Source: an uncultured Commensalibacter sp.
Lineage (GTDB): Bacteria > Pseudomonadota > Alphaproteobacteria > Acetobacterales > Acetobacteraceae
Reading direction: 5' to 3'
NCBI GenBank assembly: GCA_946699565.1
Contig: CAMPDW010000006.1
Span: 62,001 to 126,000, forward strand
DNA: 64,000 nt
Part shown: positions 47,819 through 57,578 of the stretch, piece by piece
Numbering within the stretch: position 1 is the stretch's first letter
Layout of the letters: every line of letters begins with the position of its first letter
Translations under genes and position numbers: made by a program
The notes under the pieces: generated by a model
What the model was told of the DNA's origin: nothing
What the model saw: the letters and a program-made list of their open reading frames with translations, nothing else
Database searches by the model: none

Positions 47819-48802
47819 TTATATTTCAAAATCCAAGATGGGTTTAAAATAAATAATTTGACCATTTTTTAGATGATGAATCTTGGATATGGTATTTGGA
47901 ATCTGAGCTTCAATTTGAGTGGTGGATTGTTGTGGTTGTAATATAAGTTTGGAAAACCCACCAAGGGGTCGTATGTCAATAACTTCAGCAGGATAATAGC
48001 TGTTAGGTGCAGTATCACTAATTTGAATATCAATTTCATAGGGACGAAAATTGAATGTTTTTTCACCAATACGTAAATTATTCGAATCCCCGAGGAAATT
48101 ATATACAAAAGTATTGATAGGATTATTCAGGATTTCCGTCGGTGAGCCGATTTGTTCAATAGTACCTTTATTCATGATAACAACTTGGTCGGCAATTTCC
48201 ATAGCCTCTTCTTGATCATGGGTTACGAAAACGGTTGTTAATCGAATTTCATGATGAAATTGAGTTAACCAGCGTCTTAACTCTCTTCTGACTTTTGTAT
48301 CAAGTGCAGAAAAAGGTTCATCTAGTAATAGGATTTTTGGATTAATGGCTAAGGTGCGAGCCAAAGCAATTCTTTGACGTTGTCCTCCTGAAAGCTCATT
48401 GGGATAATGATTGGCTAAATGCTCAAGTTGTATCATTTTAAGTAAAAATTGTGCTTTATGGAGAATTTCTTTCGGTGAAAGTCGCTCCTTCCTCGGTTTA
48501 ATGCGTAGACCAAAGGTTATGTTATCGATAACTGTCATATGGGGAAACAAAGCATAGTTTTGAAATACATATCCGACATGACGGTTACGAATATCTTTTT
48601 TACTGATATCTTGATTCTCAAAAAAAATTTTCCCTGAAGTTGGTTGTTCTAATCCAGCAATAATACGCAATAAACTAGTCTTGCCACATCCTGATGGCCC
48701 TAAAAGTGCGACGAGCTTTCCTTTTTGAATGGCTAGATTGATATCATTCAAGGCATGGAAGGTGTGAAACCATTTATCGAGATGACAAATTTGAATGTTC
48801 AT
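47819..48802 (-). CDS. cysA: Sulfate/thiosulfate ABC transporter ATPase
   Basis: A 327-residue ABC ATPase with Walker A GPSGCGKTSLLRI, signature LSGGQRQRIALAR, Walker B ILLLDEPFSALD and the switch His (FVTHDQEEAME). A C-terminal beta domain occupies the last 90 residues. It powers sulfate import with CysT and CysW. Its start codon directly follows the cysW stop with no gap, so translation is coupled. It is followed by a 280-base gap before cysH. Confidence 0.93.
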   Translation of the reverse strand: MNIQICHLDKWFHTFHALNDINLAIQKGKLVALLGPSGCGKTSLLRIIAGLEQPTSGKIFFENQDISKKDIRNRHVGYVFQNYALFPHMTVIDNITFGLRIKPRKERLSPKEILHKAQFLLKMIQLEHLANHYPNELSGGQRQRIALARTLAINPKILLLDEPFSALDTKVRRELRRWLTQFHHEIRLTTVFVTHDQEEAMEIADQVVIMNKGTIEQIGSPTEILNNPINTFVYNFLGDSNNLRIGEKTFNFRPYEIDIQISDTAPNSYYPAEVIDIRPLGGFSKLILQPQQSTTQIEAQIPNTISKIHHLKNGQIIYFKPILDFEI

Positions 48803-49645
48803 TTAATTATTCTCTTTTATTTTAGATTGTTTAAGTTGTTTTTCACACCAATATCTTAGAAACAAAATAAAGAGTGCCATGATTAGAAGCAGAATAGAAA
48901 TGCTAAATGCGGCTGCAGCATTATATTCATTATATAAAATCTCTATATGTAGTGGTAATGTATTGGTTAGTCCTTGGATATGACCAGAAATGATTGAAAC
49001 AGCTCCAAATTCACCCATGGCTCGGGCAGCACACATAACAATACCATATAGAAATGCCCATTTAATATTTGGAAAGGTAATGTTTTTAAAAATTTGCCAT
49101 CCTGATGCGCCTAATAAACGGGCGGCCTCTTCTTCTTCATTGTTTTGGGTTTGCATTAAGGTAATCAAAGATCGAGCGATAAAAGGAAGAGTTACAAAAA
49201 TGGTTACAAGAATAATCCCTGGAACGGAATAAATGATTTGTAGGTGATGATGTGTTAAAAAAGGATATAGAAAACTTTGTGATCCATAAAATAATGTATA
49301 AATTAAACCCACAATGATAGGAGAAATGGAAAAGGGAAGATCAATAAGGGTCAAAAGTAGATTTTTTCCTTTGAAATCATATTTACATAAACACCATCCA
49401 GTTATAAGTCCAAAAATTCCATTAAAAAAAACAGCACAGAAAGTTGCTATAAGTGTTAATTCAAAGGCGGAAAGTGCTTCTGGTGAGGTGCATGCAGACC
49501 AAAAGAAAGTTATGCCTCTATTTAATCCTTGAATGAAAATAATGGAAAGAGGAGCAATAAAGATAAAAGAAAAAATAAGCCAGCTTAAGAAGATAAAACT
49601 TTTTTTTTGCCATTTTGAAACTGGGTTCGAGGAATAGGATGACAT
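48803..49645 (-). CDS. cysW: Sulfate ABC transporter permease CysW
   Basis: A 280-residue permease with six predicted helices and the EAA loop that contacts the ATPase (EEEAARLLGASGWQIFKNITFPN), followed by AARAMGEFGAVSIISG, a string characteristic of CysW. It pairs with CysT to form the sulfate channel. It directly abuts cysT and cysA in one operon. Confidence 0.92.
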   Translation of the reverse strand: MSSYSSNPVSKWQKKSFIFLSWLIFSFIFIAPLSIIFIQGLNRGITFFWSACTSPEALSAFELTLIATFCAVFFNGIFGLITGWCLCKYDFKGKNLLLTLIDLPFSISPIIVGLIYTLFYGSQSFLYPFLTHHHLQIIYSVPGIILVTIFVTLPFIARSLITLMQTQNNEEEEAARLLGASGWQIFKNITFPNIKWAFLYGIVMCAARAMGEFGAVSIISGHIQGLTNTLPLHIEILYNEYNAAAAFSISILLLIMALFILFLRYWCEKQLKQSKIKENN

Positions 49646-50512
49646 TTACGAACTTTTCTTTAAAAAGTATATTGGTGAAAATTGAGACGTGGAAAGAATA
49701 AAGCGATAAGGTTTAAAATATTTCTGGATAAAATTGAAAAGAAATAATAATGAAAAAGAAATAAGTAACATTACAAGACTGATTACAGTTGCGCTGATAT
49801 AATCAAATTGATCTAGTTTGGATACGATTAATATCGGTAAAATTTCAGTTTTATAGGGTATATTTGCCGCAATAAATACAACTGAACCATATTCTCCTAA
49901 ACTTCTGGCAATAGAAAGTGAAAAACCTGTCAACCACGCTGGAAAAAGGATGGGTAGGAAAATATATAAGAATATTTGTAAACGTGTTGCCCCTAATGTT
50001 AAAGCTGCTTCTTGCAATGAAGGTGGGAAATCTTTGATAACGGGTTGTAATGTTCTGATTACAAATGGAATAGTAACGAACACAAGGGCAAGGATAATTC
50101 CTAAAGGTGTATAAGCGACTTTGAAGGGTAAAAAAGTTCCAAATAATCCATTAGGAGCATATAGGTTCGTTAAGGCAATACCTGCAACAGCGGTTGGAAG
50201 AGCTAAGGGCAGATCAATCATTGAATCGATTATTTTTTTTCCTGTAAATTCATAATAGGTTAGATTCCAGGCAAGAAAACCGCCTAGTATAGAGGATAAA
50301 AGGGAGGCATAGAAAGAGGTATAAAGAGAAAGTTTCAACGCACTTAATAAGCGTTGATCTGTTAAGATTGTGTGGAGTTGATAGCTATTAATATGAGCAG
50401 TGTAAAGAAATAGCCCAGCTAAGGGTAACAAAACGATAAAGGAAAGCCAGAAAAGACTATATCCTAAACAGAGCCAAAATCCTGGAAGAATAGAATGTTT
50501 TGGAAACGACAT
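49646..50512 (-). CDS. cysT: Sulfate ABC transporter permease CysT (CysU)
   Basis: A 288-residue permease with six predicted helices and the EAA loop QEAALTLGATRLQIFLYIFL. The strings DLPLALPTAVAGIAL and SIARSLGEYGSVVFIA mark it as CysT. It begins 20 bases after the sulfate-binding protein gene and ends immediately before cysW. Confidence 0.92.
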   Translation of the reverse strand: MSFPKHSILPGFWLCLGYSLFWLSFIVLLPLAGLFLYTAHINSYQLHTILTDQRLLSALKLSLYTSFYASLLSSILGGFLAWNLTYYEFTGKKIIDSMIDLPLALPTAVAGIALTNLYAPNGLFGTFLPFKVAYTPLGIILALVFVTIPFVIRTLQPVIKDFPPSLQEAALTLGATRLQIFLYIFLPILFPAWLTGFSLSIARSLGEYGSVVFIAANIPYKTEILPILIVSKLDQFDYISATVISLVMLLISFSLLFLFNFIQKYFKPYRFILSTSQFSPIYFLKKSS

Positions 50513-50532
50513 ATTTTTTACCTTATGGCATT

Positions 50533-51564
50533 TTAATGGTTTATATCGTTCATGATTTGGTCAAAAATGGCGTGATCTTTAAAAAATATTTGATTGATTT
50601 CTTGCCAATTCTTGAAAAAATCTTCGATTTTAATAAGGTGAATAGAATGGAATATAGGGTATTGAGCCGCTATTTTCGGATTGGTAGGACGATAATGATG
50701 TTGAGCAGCGATTTTCTGGCCTTCATCACTGTAAAGTTGAAGTAAATAATCTTGGGCAACAGCTCTTGTTTTCTTTCGATCAATAACGGTATCAATCATG
50801 GCAACAGGAGGTTCCGTTAAGATCGATATGGATGGGGTAATGATTTCAAATTGTCCCATTTCTATTTCATGGGCTGCCATATAAGCTTCATTTTCCCAGG
50901 AAATGAGGACATCTCCGATATTGCGTTGGGTAAAGGTTAGGCTGGCATTTCTTGCCCCGGCATCAAGGATAGGAACATTTTTATAAAGATGTTTAACAAA
51001 GTCATATGCTTTTTGTGGATTATGGTTTTTTGTATAAATGTAAAGCCATGCAGCAAGAAAATTCCATTTTGCACCACCCGAGGTTTTTGGATTAGGTGTA
51101 ATGACGGTAACATTAGGTTTGATAAGGTCATCCCAATCATGAATATGTTTGGGGTTGCCTTTGCGAACAAGGAAAACAATGGTTGATGTATAAGGAACAC
51201 TATGATTAGAAAAATTGTTTTGCCAGTTTTTAGAAAGCAAGGGTTGATATTTGTTAATTGCATCAATATCGCCCGCCAAGGCTAAAGTTGCAATATCGGC
51301 TTGCATACCATCAATAATGGCCCTAGCTTGTTTTCCTGAACCACTATGGGATTGATAAATTATAACATTTTGTCCTGTTTTTTGCTTCCAATAATGTTGG
51401 AAAAATTGATTATAGTAATGGAAAAATTCGCGGGTTGGATCGTAGGAAACATTTAATAGTGTTAATGTTTTTGTATAAGCAAAAGAAGGAATGACAAGGA
51501 ATAGGGATAATATTAAAACTATATATAGGTATAATGTTCGTATAATAGATCTGGATAAAAACAT
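50533..51564 (-). CDS. sbp: Periplasmic sulfate-binding protein
   Basis: A 343-residue periplasmic binding protein with a signal peptide ending near residue 30 (VIPSFAYT). The mature part begins TLLNVSYDPTREFF and contains SHSGSGKQARAIIDG, VITPNPKTSGGAKWNFLAAW and the sulfate-binding region DVLISWENEA, all typical of Sbp/CysP. It delivers sulfate to CysTWA. I set the start at ATG 51564; the reading frame extends upstream only to a TTG at 51633 without support. It is first in the sulfate operon and is divergent from cydD. Confidence 0.92.
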   Translation of the reverse strand: MFLSRSIIRTLYLYIVLILSLFLVIPSFAYTKTLTLLNVSYDPTREFFHYYNQFFQHYWKQKTGQNVIIYQSHSGSGKQARAIIDGMQADIATLALAGDIDAINKYQPLLSKNWQNNFSNHSVPYTSTIVFLVRKGNPKHIHDWDDLIKPNVTVITPNPKTSGGAKWNFLAAWLYIYTKNHNPQKAYDFVKHLYKNVPILDAGARNASLTFTQRNIGDVLISWENEAYMAAHEIEMGQFEIITPSISILTEPPVAMIDTVIDRKKTRAVAQDYLLQLYSDEGQKIAAQHHYRPTNPKIAAQYPIFHSIHLIKIEDFFKNWQEINQIFFKDHAIFDQIMNDINH

Positions 51565-51719
51565 GATGATATAGCTTAAAATGGGTAAAATACTTATGTA
51601 AAAGTAAATATGAACTATTTTACGAAAAAACAAAAGAAAATTTTTATAAATTGTTTAATTTACTAAATATTATAGTATTTAAAAATCATATACTGAAAAG
51701 TTTAACTATCTTAAAAGTG

Positions 51720-51731
51720 TTTTCGCGAAAA
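51720..51731. promoter_or_regulatory. Palindrome TTTTCGCGAAAA between sbp and cydD
   Basis: A perfect 12-base palindrome with a GC-rich centre, which stands out in this AT-rich spacer. It lies about 100-155 bases from each divergent start (sbp and cydD). It may be an operator affecting one or both transcription units. I do not recognise a known regulator consensus. Confidence 0.35.
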
Positions 51732-51834
51732 TGTTCATTTGATTATTTTGCTTATTCCATTAGAATATGTAAAATTTAGTTTTGTTCAAAGTCTTGGTTA
51801 GTTAGCTAATGCTTATTTTATATGTTTTATAAAC

Positions 51835-53481
51835 ATGGATAATATGTCTATAATGCTTAATAAATTTGTTAAAATATCAGCAAATTGGTTTATTATTACT
51901 GGTATTTTATCATTTATTTCTTCTATATTATTAATAATTCAACTTTTAATATTAACTAAAATAATCAATTCAATTCTTTTTTCAAATTTTAATCTTTTAT
52001 TTTACCATAAAGATATTTTTTATTTCATTATTTGTGTTTTTTTCCAAATTTTAACTCAATCTCTTTCTGATTTGGCTGGTACAAAAGCAGGTTTGAAAAT
52101 TACTAATTCTATACGGTCAGATATCTATGCACATTTGTGTAAAACGGGCCCTATTGCTTACAGCCATATTCCCTTGGGAGAAATAGTCAATAGCTTAACA
52201 GAGGCTATAGATAATTTAGTGCCTTATTTTTCTCGTTATATTCCAAGTGCTGTAATGATGATTATTTTACCCTTTTTTATTTTAGTAATAGTTTTAAATA
52301 TTGATTTTTGGGGTTTTTTAATTTTATTATGCACAGGACCTTTAATTCCGCTTTTTATGGCATTGGTTGGATATACAGCACAAATTATTATGGATAAACA
52401 ATGGCGTCAGTTATCCGTATTAAGCGGTTTTTTTTTGGATATGTTAAAGGGACTTAAAACATTACGATTATTTGGACGGGCAAAAGCTAGTTTAATATAT
52501 ATAGAACGTTTATCTAATGAGTATCGTAAGACAACATTATCCGTGATGAAAGTCGCTTTTTTGACTTCTGCAGTATTGGAATTTTTTTCCAGCCTATCAA
52601 TTGCTATTGTTGCAGTTACATTTGGTACGCGTTTATTAAATGGAACCATGAATTTTCATGATGCTTTTCTTGTTTTATTGCTTGCCCCTGAATATTTTAT
52701 GCCATTACGTAATTTTTCAGCAAGTTATCATGCCAGGCAAAATGCTAATGCAGCTTTGGTCCAATTAAAAAAACTTTATAACATTCCTGAACTCATAAGT
52801 TTATCTTATCGAAATAAAAAAGGTAATGTTTCTATTAAAGGAATCATTTTTAACAAAGTTACAGTTCTAGCTAAGAATCATAAAGTTTTATTAAAAGATA
52901 TTTCCTGTGTCTTTTTACGGGATAAGTTAAATGTGATTATTGGTCATAGTGGGGCAGGCAAAACAACATTGTTAAATATTGTGCTTGGCTTTTTACCCAT
53001 TCATTCAGGTCTTATGCAAATGATTGATTTAAATGATCAGTCATTATCAGTAGATAAAATTAATATTGCTTGGGTTCCTCAAGAATCATTAATGTTATTT
53101 GGTTCAATAAAGGATAATTTAACATTAAAAGTTGCTAATCCATCATTTTTACAATTACAAAAAGTGTCCAAACAAGCAGGAATTTTATCGTTTATTGAAA
53201 CTTTGCCTCAAGGTTTTGATACAACTATTGGAGAGGAAGGACAAAATTTATCAGGGGGACAAATAAGGCGTTTGATGTTGGCACGTGCTTTGCTTAAAAA
53301 TCCCGATATTTTAATTCTTGATGAACCTACTTCTGGATTAGATCAAAATAATGCATTGGAAATTATTAATACAATTCAAGAATGTAAAAAAGATAGAATT
53401 ATTATTATTTCAACACATAATCCTGTTTTGGCGTCTTATAGTGATGTTTTGATCAAAATTGATCATGGTCAACTAGTTTAG
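51835..53481 (+). CDS. cydD: Heterodimeric ABC exporter subunit CydD
   Basis: A 548-residue fused membrane-ATPase ABC half-transporter: six helices (about 15-310), then an ATPase domain with GHSGAGKTTLLNIVLG, LSGGQIRRLMLARALL and ILILDEPTSGLD. CydDC exports cysteine and glutathione (and modulates haem) and is required to assemble cytochrome bd. cydC follows after 26 bases and cydAB lies 2.5 kb further on. The ORF order and motif GTKAGLKITNSIRSDIYAHL match CydD. Confidence 0.9.
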   Translation: MDNMSIMLNKFVKISANWFIITGILSFISSILLIIQLLILTKIINSILFSNFNLLFYHKDIFYFIICVFFQILTQSLSDLAGTKAGLKITNSIRSDIYAHLCKTGPIAYSHIPLGEIVNSLTEAIDNLVPYFSRYIPSAVMMIILPFFILVIVLNIDFWGFLILLCTGPLIPLFMALVGYTAQIIMDKQWRQLSVLSGFFLDMLKGLKTLRLFGRAKASLIYIERLSNEYRKTTLSVMKVAFLTSAVLEFFSSLSIAIVAVTFGTRLLNGTMNFHDAFLVLLLAPEYFMPLRNFSASYHARQNANAALVQLKKLYNIPELISLSYRNKKGNVSIKGIIFNKVTVLAKNHKVLLKDISCVFLRDKLNVIIGHSGAGKTTLLNIVLGFLPIHSGLMQMIDLNDQSLSVDKINIAWVPQESLMLFGSIKDNLTLKVANPSFLQLQKVSKQAGILSFIETLPQGFDTTIGEEGQNLSGGQIRRLMLARALLKNPDILILDEPTSGLDQNNALEIINTIQECKKDRIIIISTHNPVLASYSDVLIKIDHGQLV

Positions 53482-53507
53482 CAATCAGTTTAGATCGTAT
53501 AGATAAT

Positions 53508-55184
53508 ATGGTTTTAAAATCTTTCTTTATGCAGTTGGTAAAACCAATTAAATGGCATTTATTTTTTGGGTTATTTTTATCTTGTATAGCGGCGTTGAGT
53601 AACTTTGGTTTATTATTTTTATCAGGATGGTTGATTGCAAGTGCGGCCATTGTTGGTATGGCTGGAATAATTGTGGCACAGACATTTAATATTTTATTAC
53701 CTGCTTCAGGGGTTCGTTTTTTTGCCACGTCTCGTATTGTAACTCGTTATTTGGAACGGGTCATAACTCATGATGGGGCTTTGCGTGTTACAAGCTTAAT
53801 TCGTCAAACTCTTTATCGCTGGTTAATTCCTTTAACGCCTGCTGGCCTTTATAATCAAAGAGGTGGGGACTTATTAGGTCGATTTGTTTCAGATTCAGAG
53901 AGTATCGCCGCCTATTATACCGATACGTTTATACCTTTTATTCGAGCTTTGATTTGTAGCATTGTATTTGTTGTTATTTTTTATTGTTTTTTACCTGTTG
54001 CTGCCTTTACCTTAATGACAGCTTTATGTATATCAGGATTTATAATTTCTTTATGTGTTTATTTTATATCCTATCGTTACATTCAAAAAATGTTTGATTT
54101 AAAAAGTAATTTACAAGCTGATCTCAGTGAAATTATTCGTCATTTTAGCGAGTTATATATATATAATGCAATTGATCAATATTTGAATAAAATTAAAAAG
54201 GCACAGGCTATTCTTGATCAAAGTAAATTAATATTAGATTTTATTGAGAGTTTTGCTCGGGTCATGATAACATTTATAATGATGTTATGTGCAATTGTAG
54301 TTTTATTTCAGGCTAATCAGGCACATTATTCCTTAGGGTTGGATCTTGCTGAAATACCTATGCTTGTTTTAGGAACAATGGCGGCTTTTGATGTGATTAT
54401 ACCCTTACCATTGGCATGTCATGTACAAATAAAAGCACGTTTAGCACAAAAACGTTTACGAATTTTATCTGATGCAAAATCTATAGAGCAAAAAAAAGAA
54501 ATAATATCATCTGTTACGTCATCAACACGTTTAATTTTTGATAGAGTTAAATTTAGCTATCCTCATAATCTAAGACAAATTTTGCAAGATGCTTCTTTAG
54601 AAATTAAACAAGGAGAGAAAGTTGCGATTATTGGGGAATCAGGAATAGGGAAAACAAGCTTGATTAATTTAGTTTTTTCTTTTTATCCAATACAGGCAGG
54701 AAAAATTACATTTGATAATAAAGATGTTAATGTTTTAAATATTGATAACTTATCGTCATTTATAAGTATTGTTTCTCAAGATTTTCATTTATTTTCAGGT
54801 ACGATTAAAGATAATTTTAAAATTATAATGCCAGAAGTGACGGATGAGGAAATTTATGAAGCATTAAAAATTGTTCAATTAGATTATTTTATTGCAAAAT
54901 TACCAAAAAATATTAATAGTAACATTGGAAATAATGCAATAGAATTATCGGGCGGACAAGCAAGACGATTAGCAATTGCTATTGCAATTTTACGTAAAAC
55001 ACCTTGGTTAATTCTTGATGAGCCAACGGATGGATTAGATCCTTCAACAGAAAAAACAATGATGCAAGCCTTATTGAAATTATATGTTAATAAGACCTTA
55101 ATCATCATCACACACAAGAAAACAATATTACCTTTAATGGATAAAGTTTATCTTTTAGAAGATGGTTATTTTCGAAATGTTTAA
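53508..55184 (+). CDS. cydC: Heterodimeric ABC exporter subunit CydC
   Basis: A 558-residue ABC half-transporter with the CydC-typical N-terminal segment GVRFFATSRIVTRYLERVI and, in the ATPase domain, GESGIGKTSLINLV, LSGGQARRLAIAIAI and LILDEPTDGLD. It works with CydD to export thiols for maturation of cytochrome bd. It follows cydD closely and is followed, after 137 bases, by the DUF2946-like gene. Confidence 0.9.
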   Translation: MVLKSFFMQLVKPIKWHLFFGLFLSCIAALSNFGLLFLSGWLIASAAIVGMAGIIVAQTFNILLPASGVRFFATSRIVTRYLERVITHDGALRVTSLIRQTLYRWLIPLTPAGLYNQRGGDLLGRFVSDSESIAAYYTDTFIPFIRALICSIVFVVIFYCFLPVAAFTLMTALCISGFIISLCVYFISYRYIQKMFDLKSNLQADLSEIIRHFSELYIYNAIDQYLNKIKKAQAILDQSKLILDFIESFARVMITFIMMLCAIVVLFQANQAHYSLGLDLAEIPMLVLGTMAAFDVIIPLPLACHVQIKARLAQKRLRILSDAKSIEQKKEIISSVTSSTRLIFDRVKFSYPHNLRQILQDASLEIKQGEKVAIIGESGIGKTSLINLVFSFYPIQAGKITFDNKDVNVLNIDNLSSFISIVSQDFHLFSGTIKDNFKIIMPEVTDEEIYEALKIVQLDYFIAKLPKNINSNIGNNAIELSGGQARRLAIAIAILRKTPWLILDEPTDGLDPSTEKTMMQALLKLYVNKTLIIITHKKTILPLMDKVYLLEDGYFRNV

Positions 55185-55321
55185 TAAGTGTTTTATTTAT
55201 TTTTTTATTAATAAAATTGTTTAATATACACAAATATTTTACGTATATTAAACAATTTTTTAATAAGTAAATTATCTTAATTATGCTATATAAAAGGTGT
55301 TGATTTTATATAGAATTAATA

Positions 55322-55789
55322 ATGAATCTAAAACAAAAATATAAAGAACAAATTTCAAAAGAACACTGTAATTTTACAGCGGTAGTAGTTCTTTTTTTCT
55401 TTATATTTCATTTAATTACGACGCCGATTACATTTACAGATAAATGGCATTGTCCCATGGAAAATGGGGGCTTTTATTCAAAAGCAATGATGCATATGCA
55501 GCATATGAATAGTATGATGCTTATGAAAAATGCTGTAATGATTATGGATGAGAATATGATGCCGCAAGGTATGTATTCACATTCAGAACAAAAAGGTGCT
55601 TTATACTGCCCTTTCTGTAGTATTTTTTGGTTACCGATATCCATTGTAAGCTATGATCCGGTTTTACCCTTAGTTTTAATATCGATTATAACTTATTTGT
55701 ATCAAAAATATGTAATGCAAATACCGTTGGTTTTTCATATTAAAGCGAATTTTGCACGTGCGCCTCCATTTTATGAAATAATTTCATGA
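55322..55789 (+). CDS. Methionine-rich DUF2946-like membrane protein
   Basis: A 155-residue protein sharing architecture with the copper-locus protein at 35966: N-terminal helix (about 18-36), HCPM at 43-46, CPFC at 96-99, a second helix and a terminal RAPP. Between the motifs it has a striking Met-rich stretch: 13 Met between residues 46 and 84, with several His. Such stretches often bind Cu(I) in periplasmic proteins. It lies between cydDC and cydAB on the same strand, so it may be part of cytochrome bd expression or protect it from copper. Family by motif; function unproven. Confidence 0.6.
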   Translation: MNLKQKYKEQISKEHCNFTAVVVLFFFIFHLITTPITFTDKWHCPMENGGFYSKAMMHMQHMNSMMLMKNAVMIMDENMMPQGMYSHSEQKGALYCPFCSIFWLPISIVSYDPVLPLVLISIITYLYQKYVMQIPLVFHIKANFARAPPFYEIIS

Positions 55790-55974
55790 TTAAAATATTT
55801 TGTAATATTTTCGTTTGGTCATTATAGAAAAACACTGCCTCGTTGATCGGTTTTAACTTAAGCAATCTAAGTAATTTATTCATTATTTAGTAAAAAATTT
55901 TTATTGCTTATTTTTAAGATTTCTATCTTGACCAAGCAATTAAAGTAAAATTAAAGATACGAAAGTTACATAAA

Positions 55975-57567
55975 ATGGATGTTATACACCTTTTAGTTGT
56001 AGAGTTGTCCCGCTTTCAGTTTGCTTTAACAGCGTTATATCATTTCATGTTTGTTCCGCTTACGCTCGGTTTAACATTTATTTTAGCTGCTATGGAAACT
56101 GCTTATGTCATAACTGGTAAAGAAATTTACAAGGATATGACGCAATTTTGGGGAAAATTGTTTGGCATTAATTTTGCAATTGGTGTTGCAACGGGATTAA
56201 CAATGGAATTTGAATTTGGGACAAATTGGTCTATGTATTCAAGATTCTTTGGAGATATTTTTGGAACGCCACTTGCTATTGAAGGATTAATGGCCTTCTT
56301 TATGGAATCAACTTTTATTGGTTTGATGTTTTTTGGATGGGATCGTTTAAGCCGTGGTGCACATTTAGCTGTTACTTATATTGTTGCATTAGGGTCAAAT
56401 ATTTCCGCTTTATGGATTTTAGTGGCAAATGCGTGCATGAATATGCCTGCAGGGGCCCATTTTGATCCAGAGACCATGAGATTAACTTCAACAAGTTTTG
56501 TTGCACTTGTTTTCAATCCTGATGCACAGGCAAAAGCTGTACACACTTCTGTAGCAGGATTTGTAACTGCATCAATGTTTGTAATGGGGATCAGTGCATT
56601 TTATTTATTACGTAAACAACATCGTGAATTTGCTGCACGTTCTTTTCGTATGGCTGCCTTATTTGGAATTATTTCAACTATAGCTGTCATAACGCTTGGA
56701 GATGTCCTTGGTCGTTTGGATTATGAACATCAACCTACCAAAGTTGCAGCAATGGAAGGTTTATGGGAGACAAGTAAACCACCTTATGAACCATGGATTT
56801 TGTTTGGTATTCCAAATGATAAAAAACAAACAAATTATTTGGAAGTTGGTGTTCCATTCGTTTTAACGCCTTTATTAACTCATGATTTTAAAACGCCAAT
56901 ATTAGGAATTAAAGAATTACAAATTCAAGCTGGACCAAAAATTGAATCGGGTATTCAGGCGGTATCTGCTTTGAAACGATATAGTGAAAATCATCAGCAG
57001 ACTGATCTTGATATTTTTAAGACTCATCAGAAAGATATGGGATATGGTTTCTTGGCAAGTCAATATGCTCCTGATCAAGATGTTACAAAAATAAAATCCG
57101 AGCATATTCCAACCATTGTTAAAAAAACGAAATCTGATATTTATCCAAATGTTTTTGTTACATTCTGGGCGTTCAGAATTATGGTTTTCTTGGCGATTTA
57201 TTTTTTTATCGTCTTTGCAATGGCATCCTATGTAAGTTTGAGAAGAGAAATTGAAAAACACCGTATATTCTTAAAAATTATTTCATGGTCAATTCCACTT
57301 CCTTTTATTGCTTCTGAATTTGGATGGATAACTGCAGAAGTTGGGCGTCAACCATGGACAATTTTTGAAATTTTACCGACTGTTATTTCATCCTCAACTC
57401 ATAGTTCAGGTTACATGATTTTCTCCTTGATAGGTTTTTTATTACTTTATAGTATATTTATTGCAGCAGAACTTTTCTTGATGTTTAAATTTGCTCGACT
57501 TGGCCCACAAATCCACCAGGAACAGACTTCTTCATTGCAAACAATATTTACATATCAAAAAGGTTAA
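55975..57567 (+). CDS. cydA: Cytochrome bd ubiquinol oxidase subunit I
   Basis: A 530-residue subunit I with nine predicted helices. It has His23 in LYHFMFVPLT (haem b595/d site), a His in AVHTSVAGF and Met in FRIMV for haem b558, the quinol-site Lys and Glu in TKVAAMEG, and GRQPW. The periplasmic Q-loop is long (about residues 243-395), as in Escherichia coli. It oxidises ubiquinol and reduces oxygen to water at high affinity. It starts the cydA-cydB-cydX run; cydDC lie upstream. Confidence 0.95.
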   Translation: MDVIHLLVVELSRFQFALTALYHFMFVPLTLGLTFILAAMETAYVITGKEIYKDMTQFWGKLFGINFAIGVATGLTMEFEFGTNWSMYSRFFGDIFGTPLAIEGLMAFFMESTFIGLMFFGWDRLSRGAHLAVTYIVALGSNISALWILVANACMNMPAGAHFDPETMRLTSTSFVALVFNPDAQAKAVHTSVAGFVTASMFVMGISAFYLLRKQHREFAARSFRMAALFGIISTIAVITLGDVLGRLDYEHQPTKVAAMEGLWETSKPPYEPWILFGIPNDKKQTNYLEVGVPFVLTPLLTHDFKTPILGIKELQIQAGPKIESGIQAVSALKRYSENHQQTDLDIFKTHQKDMGYGFLASQYAPDQDVTKIKSEHIPTIVKKTKSDIYPNVFVTFWAFRIMVFLAIYFFIVFAMASYVSLRREIEKHRIFLKIISWSIPLPFIASEFGWITAEVGRQPWTIFEILPTVISSSTHSSGYMIFSLIGFLLLYSIFIAAELFLMFKFARLGPQIHQEQTSSLQTIFTYQKG

Positions 57568-57578
57568 AAGGTGTTGAT

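Noticed and set aside
55790..55974. FNR/ANR box upstream of cydA
   Set aside because: I looked for TTGAT-N4-ATCAA; only a TTGAT half-site is present, so oxygen-responsive control cannot be claimed.
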